Source of the DNA: Tolypocladium sp. Sup5 PDA-1
Lineage: Eukaryota > Ascomycota > Sordariomycetes > Hypocreales > Ophiocordycipitaceae
Reading direction: 5' to 3'
NCBI GenBank assembly: GCA_000750105.3
Contig: JPHH03000023.1
Span: forward strand, 427,057 to 491,056
Length of the DNA: 64,000 bases
Below the pieces are notes generated by a model. That model did not search any database and was not told where the DNA came from. It was given only the letters and a program-made list of their open reading frames with translations. The position numbers and the translations under genes are program-made. Shown here piece by piece: positions 42,673 through 53,963 of the stretch (positions within the stretch are counted from its first letter, which is position 1; every line of letters starts with the position of its first letter).

Positions 42673-44319
42673 CTACGACTTTTTATGCACGATATCTCCC
42701 AGTTCGGTTCGCGGCTGAATAAACGGCTTGATAGTCTTCCGAATCTGTGTTCTTTGCTCAAAGGCAAATGCCATACCAATCAACGATTCCTCGCTCCACT
42801 TATAACCTGCAAATCCAATTCCGAAGGGCATGTTAGGGCCTGTTGCGTTTAAATTGCCAAACCCATTTTTCGCAAAGGGTGTGTGATCCGGAGTCCTTCC
42901 CAATGGTACTGTAACAACCGGTGTCCCCAGAAGAGCGGCAGTGTTGATTATGGAGTCAGTAGGGAGAACAATGGCGTCAAGAGTATGGTTCTTGAGTGCG
43001 CCTGTCAGCCCGAGGTGTCCGGCCAGGTAGATTATGGTAGTTTCGTTGCTCCAGAACTCAGGGGAGGTGTTGTTGAAGCCTTGGGCCAACGTCCGCTCCC
43101 AGAGACTCGTGTCGCGCTGCGGAAAATCCTCCTTGGGGCTAGTGCGTGTGAATGCCTGAAGGTCTTTGAGGGAGGTGATGTTGTTGGGATTTGAAACCAA
43201 GTGCGATAGATATTCGGGGAGGTTGGTAATAAAATCGGCCTGGAGCACTACCGTTTCGGCATTAGGGAATTTCTCATAGAGGATGTCCATGCCAGGAAAT
43301 TGCAGATTATCGACAATCTCAGCGCCTGCCTCGCGTAGAACATTTAATGCCGATTCAAATGCTGCCACGGACGGATCCGACGCGTTTGTGCTCATGAGAT
43401 TTCGAGGGACTCCAAGGCGCCGCCCCTTCAGAGCAGAGCCGTTGCAAGCTTTAGCATAGTCTGGAACTTTGGGGAAAGGAAAGGCTGATGTGTAATTATC
43501 CCTGGGGTCCGGTCCCGCAATTGCTGAAAGAAGATGTGCGGCGTCTTTGACGGTTCTTGCCATGGGGCCGATGGTGTCTTGATGCTCAGAGATCGGTATA
43601 ACCAAGTAACGTGAAGTCAGGCCTACTGTAGGCTTAATGCCGACCAAGTTGTTGAGAAGAGCGGGGGATAAAATAGACCCATCGGTTTCAGTGCCCAGGG
43701 ATGCCCATGCCAGGCCAATAGATGAGGCGACGCCGCTCCCCGAGGACGAACCTGACGGGTCTTGCCCCGGGTAGTATGCGCCGACGGTTTGGCCACCGTA
43801 CGCCGACCAGCCACTGGACGTGTTGGAGCTTCGGAAGTTTGCCCACTGCGATAAGTTTGCCTTTCCCAAGATGATGGCCCCCGCTTTGCGTAGTTTTGCG
43901 ACGACGGTGCTGTCCTCGGGCACCTTGGCTCCGAGCAGGGCGTATGACCCGGCCGTGTTGTTCATAGAGTCAAAGGTAGCGATGTTGTTTTTGACGAGGA
44001 CTGGAACGCCATGAAGAGGCTTCGCGGCGGCGGCACAGCTGTGTCTCTCTGCGTCGAGCTGTGCGGCGATTGCACGAGCATCTGGGTTGATCTCGGCGAC
44101 GGGTCTGAGGACGGGATTGACCTCGTTTATTCGGGCGAGGTAGGCGTCGACGAGGTCGACACTCGTAAAGGCACCGCTGTCAAGCCCATGCCGCAGTTCT
44201 TCGAGTGTCGCATCAAGCAGCGGGGGGAATTGGGTCGAGCCATCTGCCGCGGCGATCTGCACCGAGAGAATCGAGCAGGCAATGCCAATCACCTGGCTGG
44301 TGAAGGCTGAGGCTCGCAT
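42673..44319 (-). CDS. Secreted amidase-signature enzyme
   Basis: A 548-residue intronless member of the amidase signature family, which hydrolyses amide bonds with a Ser-cisSer-Lys triad. The triad can be placed: Lys in GVPVLVKNNIAT (about residue 110), cis-Ser in DPSGSSSGSGVASS and nucleophile Ser in TETDGSILSPALLNN. A signal peptide covers about residues 1-25 (SQVIGIACSILSVQIAAADG), and there are several NxS/T sites, so an extracellular or vacuolar enzyme is likely. The start is the ATG at 44319. The substrate is unknown; related proteins are often annotated as glutamyl-tRNA amidotransferase-like but act on small amides. A second, unrelated-looking amidase lies at 53964-55976. Confidence 0.92.
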   Translation of the reverse strand: MRASAFTSQVIGIACSILSVQIAAADGSTQFPPLLDATLEELRHGLDSGAFTSVDLVDAYLARINEVNPVLRPVAEINPDARAIAAQLDAERHSCAAAAKPLHGVPVLVKNNIATFDSMNNTAGSYALLGAKVPEDSTVVAKLRKAGAIILGKANLSQWANFRSSNTSSGWSAYGGQTVGAYYPGQDPSGSSSGSGVASSIGLAWASLGTETDGSILSPALLNNLVGIKPTVGLTSRYLVIPISEHQDTIGPMARTVKDAAHLLSAIAGPDPRDNYTSAFPFPKVPDYAKACNGSALKGRRLGVPRNLMSTNASDPSVAAFESALNVLREAGAEIVDNLQFPGMDILYEKFPNAETVVLQADFITNLPEYLSHLVSNPNNITSLKDLQAFTRTSPKEDFPQRDTSLWERTLAQGFNNTSPEFWSNETTIIYLAGHLGLTGALKNHTLDAIVLPTDSIINTAALLGTPVVTVPLGRTPDHTPFAKNGFGNLNATGPNMPFGIGFAGYKWSEESLIGMAFAFEQRTQIRKTIKPFIQPRTELGDIVHKKS

Positions 44320-46560
44320 CTTGGGTTATTTGCGAAACGCCGTCAGCCTGAAATAAAGACCTTGGTTAAAAGGACTGGGCCGCAAAACGAGGTCTTGCAG
44401 CCAATTTAAAGCTGCTACGGCAGTGCGAGTGCGCAATCAGCAGAAGTTCCCGAGCTGCCTGTTTGAGAAGGACGGCAAATAGCGTATACCTTCCATGACG
44501 CAATCGTGGTTTTGGCCGTTATGCGACCCGTTACACCGCCGCCGGTATTCGTAGATTCGGAGAGTGTACGGAGCCGAATCCAGGTCCATCGTGGGGCTTT
44601 CAACTACGGCAGTTGACTAGAGCGGGACTACGGAGATGGCTGAGCAGTTTAGCTCGCCGATGAGGACCTTGCGCCACATTGGCGTGCGTCGTTGCCCCGG
44701 TAGGCATCGCTTTCTTCATTTCATCCGCCTCAACTGCAGCTATTCATGCCCACACGTCGCGAACACCGTGTTCCTTGATGGCCTTTGGGCGGCTTTCACT
44801 TCACCGTCAAAGCGCCGTTGCTTGGGTATGCTTGCCTCTCAGTCCCGAGGAGGGCATCACTGTATTTATGTTATTGTCTTTACTACATACCGCCGAGCAG
44901 AGACACACGATGAGCTGATCGCCGTGAATGTGGAATTCACCACACAATCTGAACATGAGGACAAGAAGACATCCAAACCCGGGTGGGTCTAGTCCAAGAT
45001 GCAAGGCATTCTGCAGTTCTGGTTCTCTGGTGGCCATGCTAAGCTCAAGTTATCCAGGTTGATGACTAGCGTCAATTCACTTGCGCTTTTACTACCTATT
45101 CTCTTCCTCGGATAGATGGTATCAAACAGGGCGGCTTGTTATGCAGATTTGAGTGTGTACAAGTTTTCAGCCTGCATGGCGGTTTATCTTCAACTTTAAT
45201 CACCCAACTAGCCTCCCTTTCTGTTATCGCGTTGGACAAACGGGCCAAACAAAAGTGGAATGCAGACTCCAGCAGATGCAGCAGGTTTGTTATAGCGCAT
45301 TGTCAGTCACATAATGCGATTACGGTGGAACTTGCAGTTATACTAAAGGCGCCCAGCCGCCCCCATTTCGATGTTTACTGCATAGTAACCCCACTTACGG
45401 GTACACGTCGCATAAGTCCGATTTCACCAAGACGTCCTGAGCAGTTGGCCCATTACGTAGTCAGTGACTTACTTGTCTGACGATTACAGGCCAGGCTGGG
45501 ACAGATGTGCCATAGCTCTCGGAGACTTACGTCTTTTATGATAAATGCAACATAACATACAGCGAATGAAATAATGGAAAGTGGTAAGCCATTCACAGAA
45601 TTCTTAGAGAAGAGTGGCTGAACTCAACTGCTAGACACACGGGAGGCGCAGAGGGCATGTGGATCTGCTTAGTTATCATATTCCTCTATATTCTTGGGCC
45701 GAAGGGGTGTTAGGATAACAGCAAACGTCGAACCAGTTAAGATATTACCTTGAGACCGCTGAAAGCATAGTATCTGAGTAAGTAAGGATATTAGTATCCA
45801 TAGATGTGTTCTTCATTTTACTACTTAGCACGATTACTCAAAGTATGCATTAAATTCTCGAGAGTGCCGCTTTCTGCCTTCCTTGTCTCTTTGCTCATTA
45901 CGAGCTAACCCACATGTATCGACCGAAATCGAGACTGGGCATACACCAGCAGCCCAAGCACTCGAACCGGATGCTGAAAGTTAGTACACAACTAAACTTG
46001 CAACGAGCATGGTCTAGACCTTCGTAGTTTATATACGGCGTACTCCGGATTGCACACGAAATCCTAGACCGACGCCAAATCCAGCAATACCACCACACTA
46101 ATATCAAGACGAAATATCACGCAGTCGGCCGTCCTCCTATTAGGTGGACAAGATTAGACATGCGCTACCATACAGCCGCACCCCCAGTGCCGAATGCCGG
46201 GAACCCGCATTGCCGATCCCCCCGACCTGCTAAAACAGGCAAGCTAGCCCGCTGAGTCGCCTATGACATGCACCACCCAAGGCTCAGGCACGGCCAGCTC
46301 CGAGTCTTCGGATAACTATCGCCCGTATTACAGGTATTGAGATGGCTCCAGATACGCCTTGTGTAATCAGCCCGGAGCCGAAACGCCGGTCAGTACGCGT
46401 GAGTTGCTTGACCATCGAGGTGTCTATATAAACCAGCAGACCCTGTAGCACTCGGTTCGGAGAGTTTGCCTGTGCCCTCCTACGATCTGCCAAGCCGCTG
46501 TTCAGATCCAAGTGCGTCCCTAGTCGACTTCCGATTTAGCCCCTGACAGATTATCTCACA
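44320..46560. other. 2.2 kb AT-richer gene-free stretch
   Basis: No gene is supported. Short ORFs have mixed codon use. The composition is AT-richer than the housekeeping section, so old mobile or RIP-affected sequence is possible, but I see no terminal repeats. A TATA box for the nuclease gene is at 46425. Confidence 0.5.
46425..46432 (+). promoter_or_regulatory. TATA box of the S1/P1 nuclease gene
   Basis: tatataaa, about 130 bases upstream of the ATG at 46561. Confidence 0.6.
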
Positions 46561-47660
46561 ATGTTGTCCTTATCCAAGGCCGCCCTAGTGGCCCTCGCCG
46601 GTCTACAGGGCGTGAACGCCTGGGGGGTTCTAGGCCACGCGACCGTGGCTTACATTGCGCAACACTACGTCACGTCGGAAACAGCTTCATGGTTAGTATT
46701 ATTGTGTTTCTGGGCCACACCATTTTTAATAACTACAAAAGCTGCCGCGTAGTCGCTAATCAAGAGAAAAGGGCCCAGGGTGTCCTCGGCGACTCCTCCA
46801 GCTCGTACCTAGCCAGCATTGCCTCTTGGGCCGACCAGTATCGGGCCACCAAAGCAGGGAAATGGTCGGCCCCTTTTCATTTCATCGATGCCGAAGATAA
46901 CCCTCCCACGTCGTGCAACGTCGACTACCAACGTGACTGCGGTAGTTCGGGCTGCTCCATATCCGCCGTGGCCAACTACACACAGCGCGTAGCTGATGGG
47001 CGACTAAGCAACGCCCAGGTTGCCCAGGCGCTGAAGTTCATTGTGCACTTCATCGGTGATCTTACGCAGCCGCTGCACGACGAGGCTTATGAGGTTGGTG
47101 GAAACGATATCAAGGTCACCTTTGACGGCTATACCGATAACCTTCACGCCGACTGGGACACCTATATGCCTGAGAAACTCATTGGCGGGCACGCGCTCTC
47201 CGACGCGCAGACGTGGGCCAACACCTTGATCGGCGAGATCACCTCCGGCAGCTACAAGTCGCAGGCTGCAAGCTGGATCCAGGGCGACGACGTCGGCGAT
47301 AGCATCACCACGGCTACGCGCTGGGCATCCGACGCCAACGCCTTTGTTTGCACCGCTGTCATGCCCGACGGCGCCGATGCCCTGCAGAGTGGCGACCTCT
47401 ACCCGACGTACTATTACTCGGTTATCAGCACCATCGAGCTCCAGATCGCCAAGGCTGGGTACCGCCTCGGCAACTGGCTCAACATGGTCTACAAATCGGG
47501 AATTGCCAAGCGCACTGAAGAGGGCTCCGAGGTTGCTAGGGACACAACTCCCCTACCGGACCTGCTGGGCCGCGACCTGCTGCCGGCACCTCGTCCGCTG
47601 AGCCGCGCCAAGCTGGCCAGGGCGGCTATGAAGGGATCGTGCTGTGGACATGAACATTGA
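46561..47660 (+). CDS. Secreted S1/P1-type zinc nuclease
   Basis: Degrades single-stranded DNA and RNA outside the cell with a trinuclear zinc site. Exons 46561-46691 and 46772-47660 flank an 80-bp intron (join TASWAQGVLGDSSSSYL), giving 339 residues. A signal peptide ends at NA, so the mature protein begins WGVLGH, where the N-terminal Trp and the His are the expected zinc ligands. Other ligands are seen in ASWADQYR (Asp), HFID (His), HFIGDLTQPLHDE (His, Asp, His) and NLHADWD (His, Asp). The extra tail after about residue 285, rich in Arg, Leu and Pro and ending CCGHEH, is longer than in the core enzyme. Likely role: phosphate or nucleoside scavenging. Confidence 0.93.
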
Positions 47661-48224
47661 TGTAAGGCAATTCTGGTGTTTTCCTATTGTACCAAGGGTT
47701 TCCCCTAACTTGGCTACATGTAGTCCGTACCTATTTCCTTCTCTTGGGTTCGGGATGGTATCGTCTATGAAGAATATCCATGTTTCGCTTGCCCCCTAAC
47801 TGCATATTCCATTGCATCACGAACTCCGTATCCGTCTCGCCCTCTACTCAGCTAGTCTGACATGTAACACCTCCTTGTCGCTGATATCCGGCTCGGTCAC
47901 CGTAGCCCAGCTCCTGCCACGCCAGCACTTAGTCGACGACAAGCTCCAAAACTCTTTCGTCTGTAATACTGTACTGGGCTTCACGAGCTCTATCAATGGT
48001 AAGAGCCATCATTGCATGTGACTATGCCATCGAATCCAGAGTCATCCCGGAATGTAGCGCAAACTTGGTTTTGCATATAATTTACAAAACAGCCATGGGG
48101 ATACGCCTTAAATACAAAATCACGTGAAGACAAATACACCACTCGAATCTCGACATTGTGAATTTACTCGTATATGCTAAGAAAATGAATTAAATTAGTG
48201 CCCCCGCTTCCAGGCAAGAAGCGC
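47661..48224. other. 3' spacer between convergent genes
   Basis: 564 bases with no supported gene; includes TAGTCCGTA at 47721. Confidence 0.5.
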
Positions 48225-50855
48225 CTATATTGCGCCAAATACTGAGACCAGAGGGTCGCCGCCGAATTGTCCACCACAATAATCAGCAGACGTCCCCGTG
48301 AAGTTACAAAGAGTATTACAGTGGAAGTCTACACCCACTGACAGGTAGTTGAATGCATTCAGCGCGTTGCCGCACGTGCACATGGATTGGCCACCGGTAT
48401 TTGTCCCAAGCGAGAAGTAGAGCGTCCGGCTAGTAGTCTGTTGTGCGCAGTAGCTCGCACAGTCGCCGATGGACGTCGTCAAGACCCTCTGAGCCGTGTA
48501 GGGACTAATGCCGAAGTTGCCGTCTGGGTTGGCCACGTAACAGCCTAAATAGCCGTATAGCGATGTGTAGCCAGCTCCGGTGGAATTACCAGAGTTTGTT
48601 CCGTTAACGCCAGGAGGGCCCTGTGGGCCAGCAGGGCCTTGTGGGCCAGTTGCTCCTGTGGCACCTGGTGGACCTGAAGTGCCGTTCATGCCCGGCGGCC
48701 CAGCGGCTCCCGTTGAACCAGTAGCTCCCGGGGGCCCGGCCGGACCTCCGGGCCCCGCGACACCAGCCGGACCTCCGGGTCCCGCGACTCCTTGTGGGCC
48801 TGCCGGCCCGGATGCACCAGCGGGTCCTGCTGGCCCTCCGGGGCCTGCGACTCCCTGAGGACCTCCTGGGCCAGGTGCACCAGAAGCTCCCGTGGCGCCG
48901 GTAGCTCCTGGAGGACCTGCCGGACCGGGTGGACCAGCGGATCCATCTGCGCCTGGTTCTCCATTCATACCGGCTGGGCCTGCCGGCCCGGATGCACCAG
49001 CGGGTCCTGCTGGCCCTCCGGGGCCTGCGACTCCCTGAGGACCTCCTGGGCCAGGTGCACCAGAAGCTCCCGTGGCGCCGGTAGCTCCTGGAGGACCTGC
49101 CGGACCACCGGGCCCTGGAACCCCCTGAGGGCCTGGCGGACCGGGTGAACCATCGGATCCATCTGCGCCTGGTTCTCCATTCATACCGGCTGGGCCTGCC
49201 GGCCCGGATGCACCAGCGGGTCCTGCTGGCCCTCCGGGGCCTGCGACTCCCTGAGGACCTCCTGGGCCAGGTGCACCAGAAGCTCCCGTGGCGCCGGTAG
49301 CTCCTGGAGGACCTGCCGGACCACCGGGCCCTGGAACCCCCTGAGGGCCTGGCGGACCGGGTGAACCATCGGATCCATCTGAGCCCGTTGTTCCATTCAT
49401 ACCGGCTGGGCCTACCGGGCCAGTAGCACCGTTGCTTCCGTTGGTGCCGTTAACGCCAGGAAGCCCTGAAGGTCCTCCGTGTCCCTCAACTCCTTGCGGC
49501 CCCACGGGACCTCCAGGTCCTCGTACACCTTCCGGGCCGGCTGCACCATTAGCTCCCGTTGAGCCAGCAGCTCCCGTCGCGCCGGTAGCTCCTGAAGGAC
49601 CCGCCGGACCAGCGGCACCAGCTACACCGGTGTCTCCTTTTGCGCCGGTGGCTCCGTTGGTGCCATCAATGCCGGCAAGCCCTGCCGGACCGGCCGGACC
49701 AGTGGCTCCATTTGAACCGCTGCTTCCCTTTTGGCCGTCGTTCCCATCTTTCCCATCTTTCCCATCTACACCATTTGTGCCGCTTGTGCCGGCTTCCCCA
49801 TTAGCTCCTGGGGGGCCTGGACGTCCGGGGATGCCCTTTGGGCCGCGACCACCGCCAGGGCTGGCCACATCTGGGGAGCCTGGCGCGCCTGGCGGCGTTC
49901 CTGGGTATCCAGATTGAGGCTGAATATATGAACCGCCTTCTGATCCCGAGACCACATGTGGACTCTGCCCGCTGGATGCGCCTGTTGACAGACCCAGTGA
50001 ATTTGATGTACCTGCTTGCGCTTGTGTACTTGGCAAACTAGATGCATCTCCGATGCCTTGTGGGCCCTGGGCTGGACCTGTTCCTCCTGATCCTGCTACC
50101 CCTGGCGGACGTAGGGGATATGGAACGGCATCTGGTGCCGTATATATGGATATAGAGACTGATGGAAAGCATTGGGTATCTGAAATCTGAATTAGCTACG
50201 GAACGCAGGCCTCAAAGGGGTCGTCAGCTTACAAGCCACGTAAACCAGATTGACCGGGATGCAGCCAGTCGGTATGGTTGCCGAATCGAAAACTGCGATG
50301 ATTGTGTTGGAAGTTGACAAACAAAATATAGAGTGGCCGGTAGTAAAATTTGAATGCCGCCACTCTAGGAGGCCATTGACGAGGGAGAATCCATTGTTGA
50401 TACAAGCGCTAGACGATGCGTCGGTCGAATGATGTTTAATCAGCGGCTGGTGTTCCGTACCCTCGCTCGTCCCAACGAGCCGCTTATCAGCATATAGCTG
50501 ATCGCCAACAAGCGAGAAGACCGTAGCGAGCTGGCAAGACGTATGTGTGCCCTCGGCGCAGATATATGGCTTGGCCTGCCGGGTCCTCAGTGGTCGTCGT
50601 TCATTTATGGTTGTGCCGAGTTGAAGTAGAAACTGGGTTGTGTCGGGGCTTGACGTTCTGCCAGGGTGTGATTAGCATACGAGCCATCAACATAGTTGTC
50701 CAAACATAGTTAACTTACTGTGTCGAATTTCCGGGCCCTGGAATATAGACAACGCCGTCTAAACCGCCTGTCGAGTTAGACCACAGTTTGACGGCGCCGA
50801 GGTTGGATGGACGCAGAAGGGCAAAGAGTGCTGACAATTCGGAAAAAAACCACAT
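48225..50855 (-). CDS. Collagen-like protein with WSC domain
   Basis: An 838-residue predicted cell-surface or secreted protein in three exons: 50855-50719, 50657-50233 and 50179-48225, with 61- and 53-bp introns that keep the frame (GNSTQTSS and LVYVAYTQCF). It starts MWFFSELSALFALL, a possible short signal peptide. Residues about 60-190 form a Cys-containing domain (KPYICAEG, SLVGDQLYADKRLVG, WRHSNFTTG, IPTGCIPVNL) resembling the fungal DUF7908-type surface domain. Then comes a linker and about 460 residues of nearly perfect Gly-X-Y repeats, with three internal copies of a larger unit. The carboxyl end is a WSC carbohydrate-binding domain (YLGCYVANPDGNF, MCTCGNALN, CNTLCN, YCGGQFGGDP). Likely an adhesin or wall protein. 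Confidence 0.85.
48803..49397 (-). repeat. Tandem 216-bp repeats in the collagen-like region
   Basis: Units 49397-49181 and 49180-48965 are each about 216 bp (72 residues, 24 Gly-X-Y triplets), almost identical in DNA, differing at a few bases. A third copy, about 48964-48803, lacks 54 bp in the middle. Near-identity in DNA, not just protein, implies recent expansion or gene conversion. Confidence 0.9.
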
Positions 50856-52544
50856 CGTATAGCTTCACTGCCGTCAATAGTAGTGGGTGACGAAAGGAAG
50901 GGAACGCAGATACGCGAAGGAACGGAGGAGGGTTTGGCAAAGATCAACAGGGGCTACTGCTTAAAACTGCTTAAAGTTGAGACGCGCCGTTTCCTAGGGG
51001 ATACGAATAGGATACACAACATCCGGGGTTCGACCACCGTCTGTTGCTCATTGGGAATGCGAACCTGGAGGTGAGTGAAAGCTTTCTCTCCCATATTTCG
51101 CCCATATTATGCCAAGCTTTCAGTTCTAAATCATCCCCGCGAAAGCAGGTTCAAGTGTTCAATGGCTACCCTTGAAGCCTACGGAGACTTTTCTCCGCAC
51201 CCACCGTGCTGCAGTATTGCGAATGCAATACATTCCCTCTGCGGTTAGTTGGGAATGCGAGCACGTGAGACGAAGAAAGCCTTCGCCTCTCCAAGTTCTC
51301 AAAATTGTTTGTAAACAATAAACAGGCCCCATCTATCTCGCATGTGGCGGTTACCTCACGGCCCGAAACGACGGGACTAATAATGTCTCGGTTGGCTCAA
51401 ACAGACTACTCCCTGCTATTTTAGACGGCCGTAGTTCTATGGAGTACTATGCACTAGACTCTGAAATCCCGAAGAACGCTGTAGGAGAAGTCCGAAAGGA
51501 CTGTTTACTTCGTCCTCTTTCGTATCAGATACCTGTCTCAGGATAGAGCCATGCGAAATGCTTGGCGCGTGCCAGATCGGTTGTTGCCACATAACATGCA
51601 ATGTGGACATTAACCTGAACTCACTCTGAGTCTGCTCATTGGCGGCAATGTCTCATCCACCGGCCGCAACGCAGGAGACACCACGAGTTTACATTTAGCG
51701 GCCGTTAGGCAATGATGCATAATGGATGCTGAATCTGAACTTTGCTCATCCTTGGCATTGTTTCGTCCTTGGTCGCCTCCAGAGAAGTGTTTCCATGATT
51801 TCGAAACCTTCCACCCGCATCAGCACCTAACGTCTTCCTCGCTATCCTTCCTCCCCTCGTCCTCGCGAGGAGACCTGTCAAGTCACCTGCCTGCCAGACA
51901 CGGTATGCCAGCCACAGTATGCTAGACACGGACGTGTGAGCTGTCATACAAAACGAGGGCGCAGGCTGCAGACAGTGTCGCGCCCTCCGCATGGCGCTGG
52001 GACCACGACGCTTTTATTCATCGGGTTCATACGATACTTGCGGATTTCATTTGTTACACGAAGATGGCGCATTCCACTTGGCTGTTCCTTGCCTTCTGAA
52101 AACTTGGATGGACATATATGACAAACACGTGAGTATGCACCGAGGAATGCATGATTCACTGTTTTCTCGAAGGGGGCATTGATAGATGTATACAGCCATC
52201 TTCAGGATTGCATGTTCAGATGTTTATAGAAGGAACAAAGGACCGGGCGTGACGTTGAACATGCATGGGAATGCAAATTTAGGGGTTCATGTGAGCTATG
52301 CTCTCAGCCTGATCCACGATCTAAGCCTTAGCCCCCCTTTTTAACGTAGAGAAACATAAGCCAGGCTACTACGGAGTATAGAAGCTGAACATGTAGTCCG
52401 TAATGAGAGTCTGAGTTACATATAAATATTGTCGCATCCCCAGCTTGAGGACGGGCCCTATAGCAACCAAGTCCGAAAACTATCCCTACCAACTTGTTTA
52501 CTACCCATCTCAAGACCCACTCTCTTGCCATCTCAGAGAGAAAG
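50856..52544. other. 1.7 kb gene-free stretch
   Basis: No gene is supported. It contains TACGGAGTA (52370) and TAGTCCGTA (52394) arranged as an imperfect inverted pair, and a TATA box at 52421 for the small secreted protein. Confidence 0.5.
52421..52427 (+). promoter_or_regulatory. TATA box of the 6-Cys secreted protein gene
   Basis: tataaat, about 120 bases upstream of the ATG at 52545. Confidence 0.55.
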
Positions 52545-52928
52545 ATGATGTTCATCCAGGCAGTCACCAGCGCTGCGGCTGCTGCTTTGCTCGCCTTTTC
52601 ATCCGGAGTTGATGCTTTTACAACTCCTTGCATTTATCAGCAGTATAAATGTGGCTATAATCTGGTCGCTACCCAGAGTAAGTTTCCCTACTCTTCAGAG
52701 TAATCCCACCCTATTTGAACTGGTTTCTGATTCTGAAAAGTATATAATAATACCGAGTTGACCACCGCGGTGAACCTAACCGGTCCCATTCCACCTCTGG
52801 CGACCAACCAGCTTCTTCAAGTCCTCTACCGCTGCGTAGACACTTCAGGCACCCTTGCTGGCAACTCGTACTGTATTGCCGGCTGTATGACAATGCCCGG
52901 CACCAACGACGACCAGTGCGCTCTGTAG
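52545..52928 (+). CDS. Small secreted six-cysteine protein
   Basis: A 106-residue protein from two exons (52545-52677 and 52741-52928; 63-bp intron with donor gtaagt; join VATQIYNNTEL). A signal peptide (MMFIQAVTSAAAAALLAF...GVDA) is followed by a mature domain of about 82 residues with six Cys (TPCIYQQYKCGYN, YRCVDT, SYCIAGC, DQCAL), enough for three disulfides, and two N-glycosylation motifs. The size and Cys content fit effector-like secreted proteins of plant- or insect-associated fungi, but I recognise no named family. The ATG is doubled (MM), so the second could also be used. Confidence 0.7.
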
Positions 52929-53963
52929 GGACGACAGCACGATCACTACACTCGCTTACCTTTCTACCCCATGAGGGACAATTATTGCTGATTTGTTGGG
53001 GCTGCATTGCAGCTCCGAGGACAATATGGGGGGAGAAATCACGGGCTCCGTTGTTTGTAGACATTCATGCAAGGTTTTGCCACTTATGAAGGACAACAAC
53101 CTCTCTATACATCCAACAATATATTTCTGATTTCCCTTCCACATTGACTCTGCTCTGCCTCCGCCGTTTTGTTCCGATCTTTCAGCGACATATGTGACAT
53201 GTATTCTGTGGGGCCCTCGTGCTATGCTGTGGCAAAAAGCTCACGCCTCGAACTGAGAAACTGGGTTGCTTTTGGGGGGGGCATAACGCCTATATGAGGG
53301 TCAGCGCCCTTCAGAGTCTACGACTCGTAGACAGTGATCCGCTTAGCCATTCGAATTTCCGGCTACCTCTTGTTTGACGCGTACTCATCTGTCTAAATCG
53401 AGGGTCCAGTTGTCTACGGAACCAGACAAGCGACCAATATTAGTACATAAACGTGGTGTATGTGTAGTATGGAGCCCCGTGGAACCATCCTTCCCATGTT
53501 CTCCCACTATTACAGAACGGCATGCCAATAAAGAGGGGTAGATGAGACACGGCCAGAGTTCGGCGTAATGTGTATAACCGATCTAGGATAGCCTATAGGT
53601 GGGGGGATGTGCCGGTGCCGTATCAGGTTTCTTTTGGAGAGAAAGGGTGGCTTGAACCAACAGATGTACTTCGGCATGAAGATATCTATGAAGCTAATGA
53701 AGTTGTGGAGCCTGGCTCGTTTTTACATGGCGCGTCCGATAGTTTACAGATGGGCTACGGATACGATGTGGAAAGGAAGATTTCGAAGACAACAGCCTAC
53801 GTACGCCGATTGGGGTTAATGGAGACCATTGCCATGAGATGTGTACGATACAGACTTAGTAAATTGGAGACGGCATTAGTTTCGATAGCCCCGTAGCAGT
53901 AATTAGTCCTATGTAACCCATCCAAATGCTACAGCACTTGCAGTCTGGGGAGACCATGAGCAG
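52929..53963. other. 1.0 kb spacer
   Basis: No supported gene. A GTG-initiated ORF at 53570-53896 (108 residues) has no recognised motif and no clear start. Confidence 0.45.

Noticed and set aside
45951..46010. T-loop-like ggttcgag on the minus strand
   Set aside because: Flanking bases do not pair as a tRNA T-stem or acceptor stem.
44320..46560. Possible transposon relic in an AT-richer gap
   Set aside because: No terminal repeats, target duplications or transposase-like translation were seen.
48803..49397. CRISPR-like regular repeats
   Set aside because: The repeats are in-frame Gly-X-Y coding units without spacers of unique sequence, in a eukaryotic gene.
53570..53896. 108-residue ORF
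   Set aside because: Starts only at GTG and has no recognisable motif or splice context.
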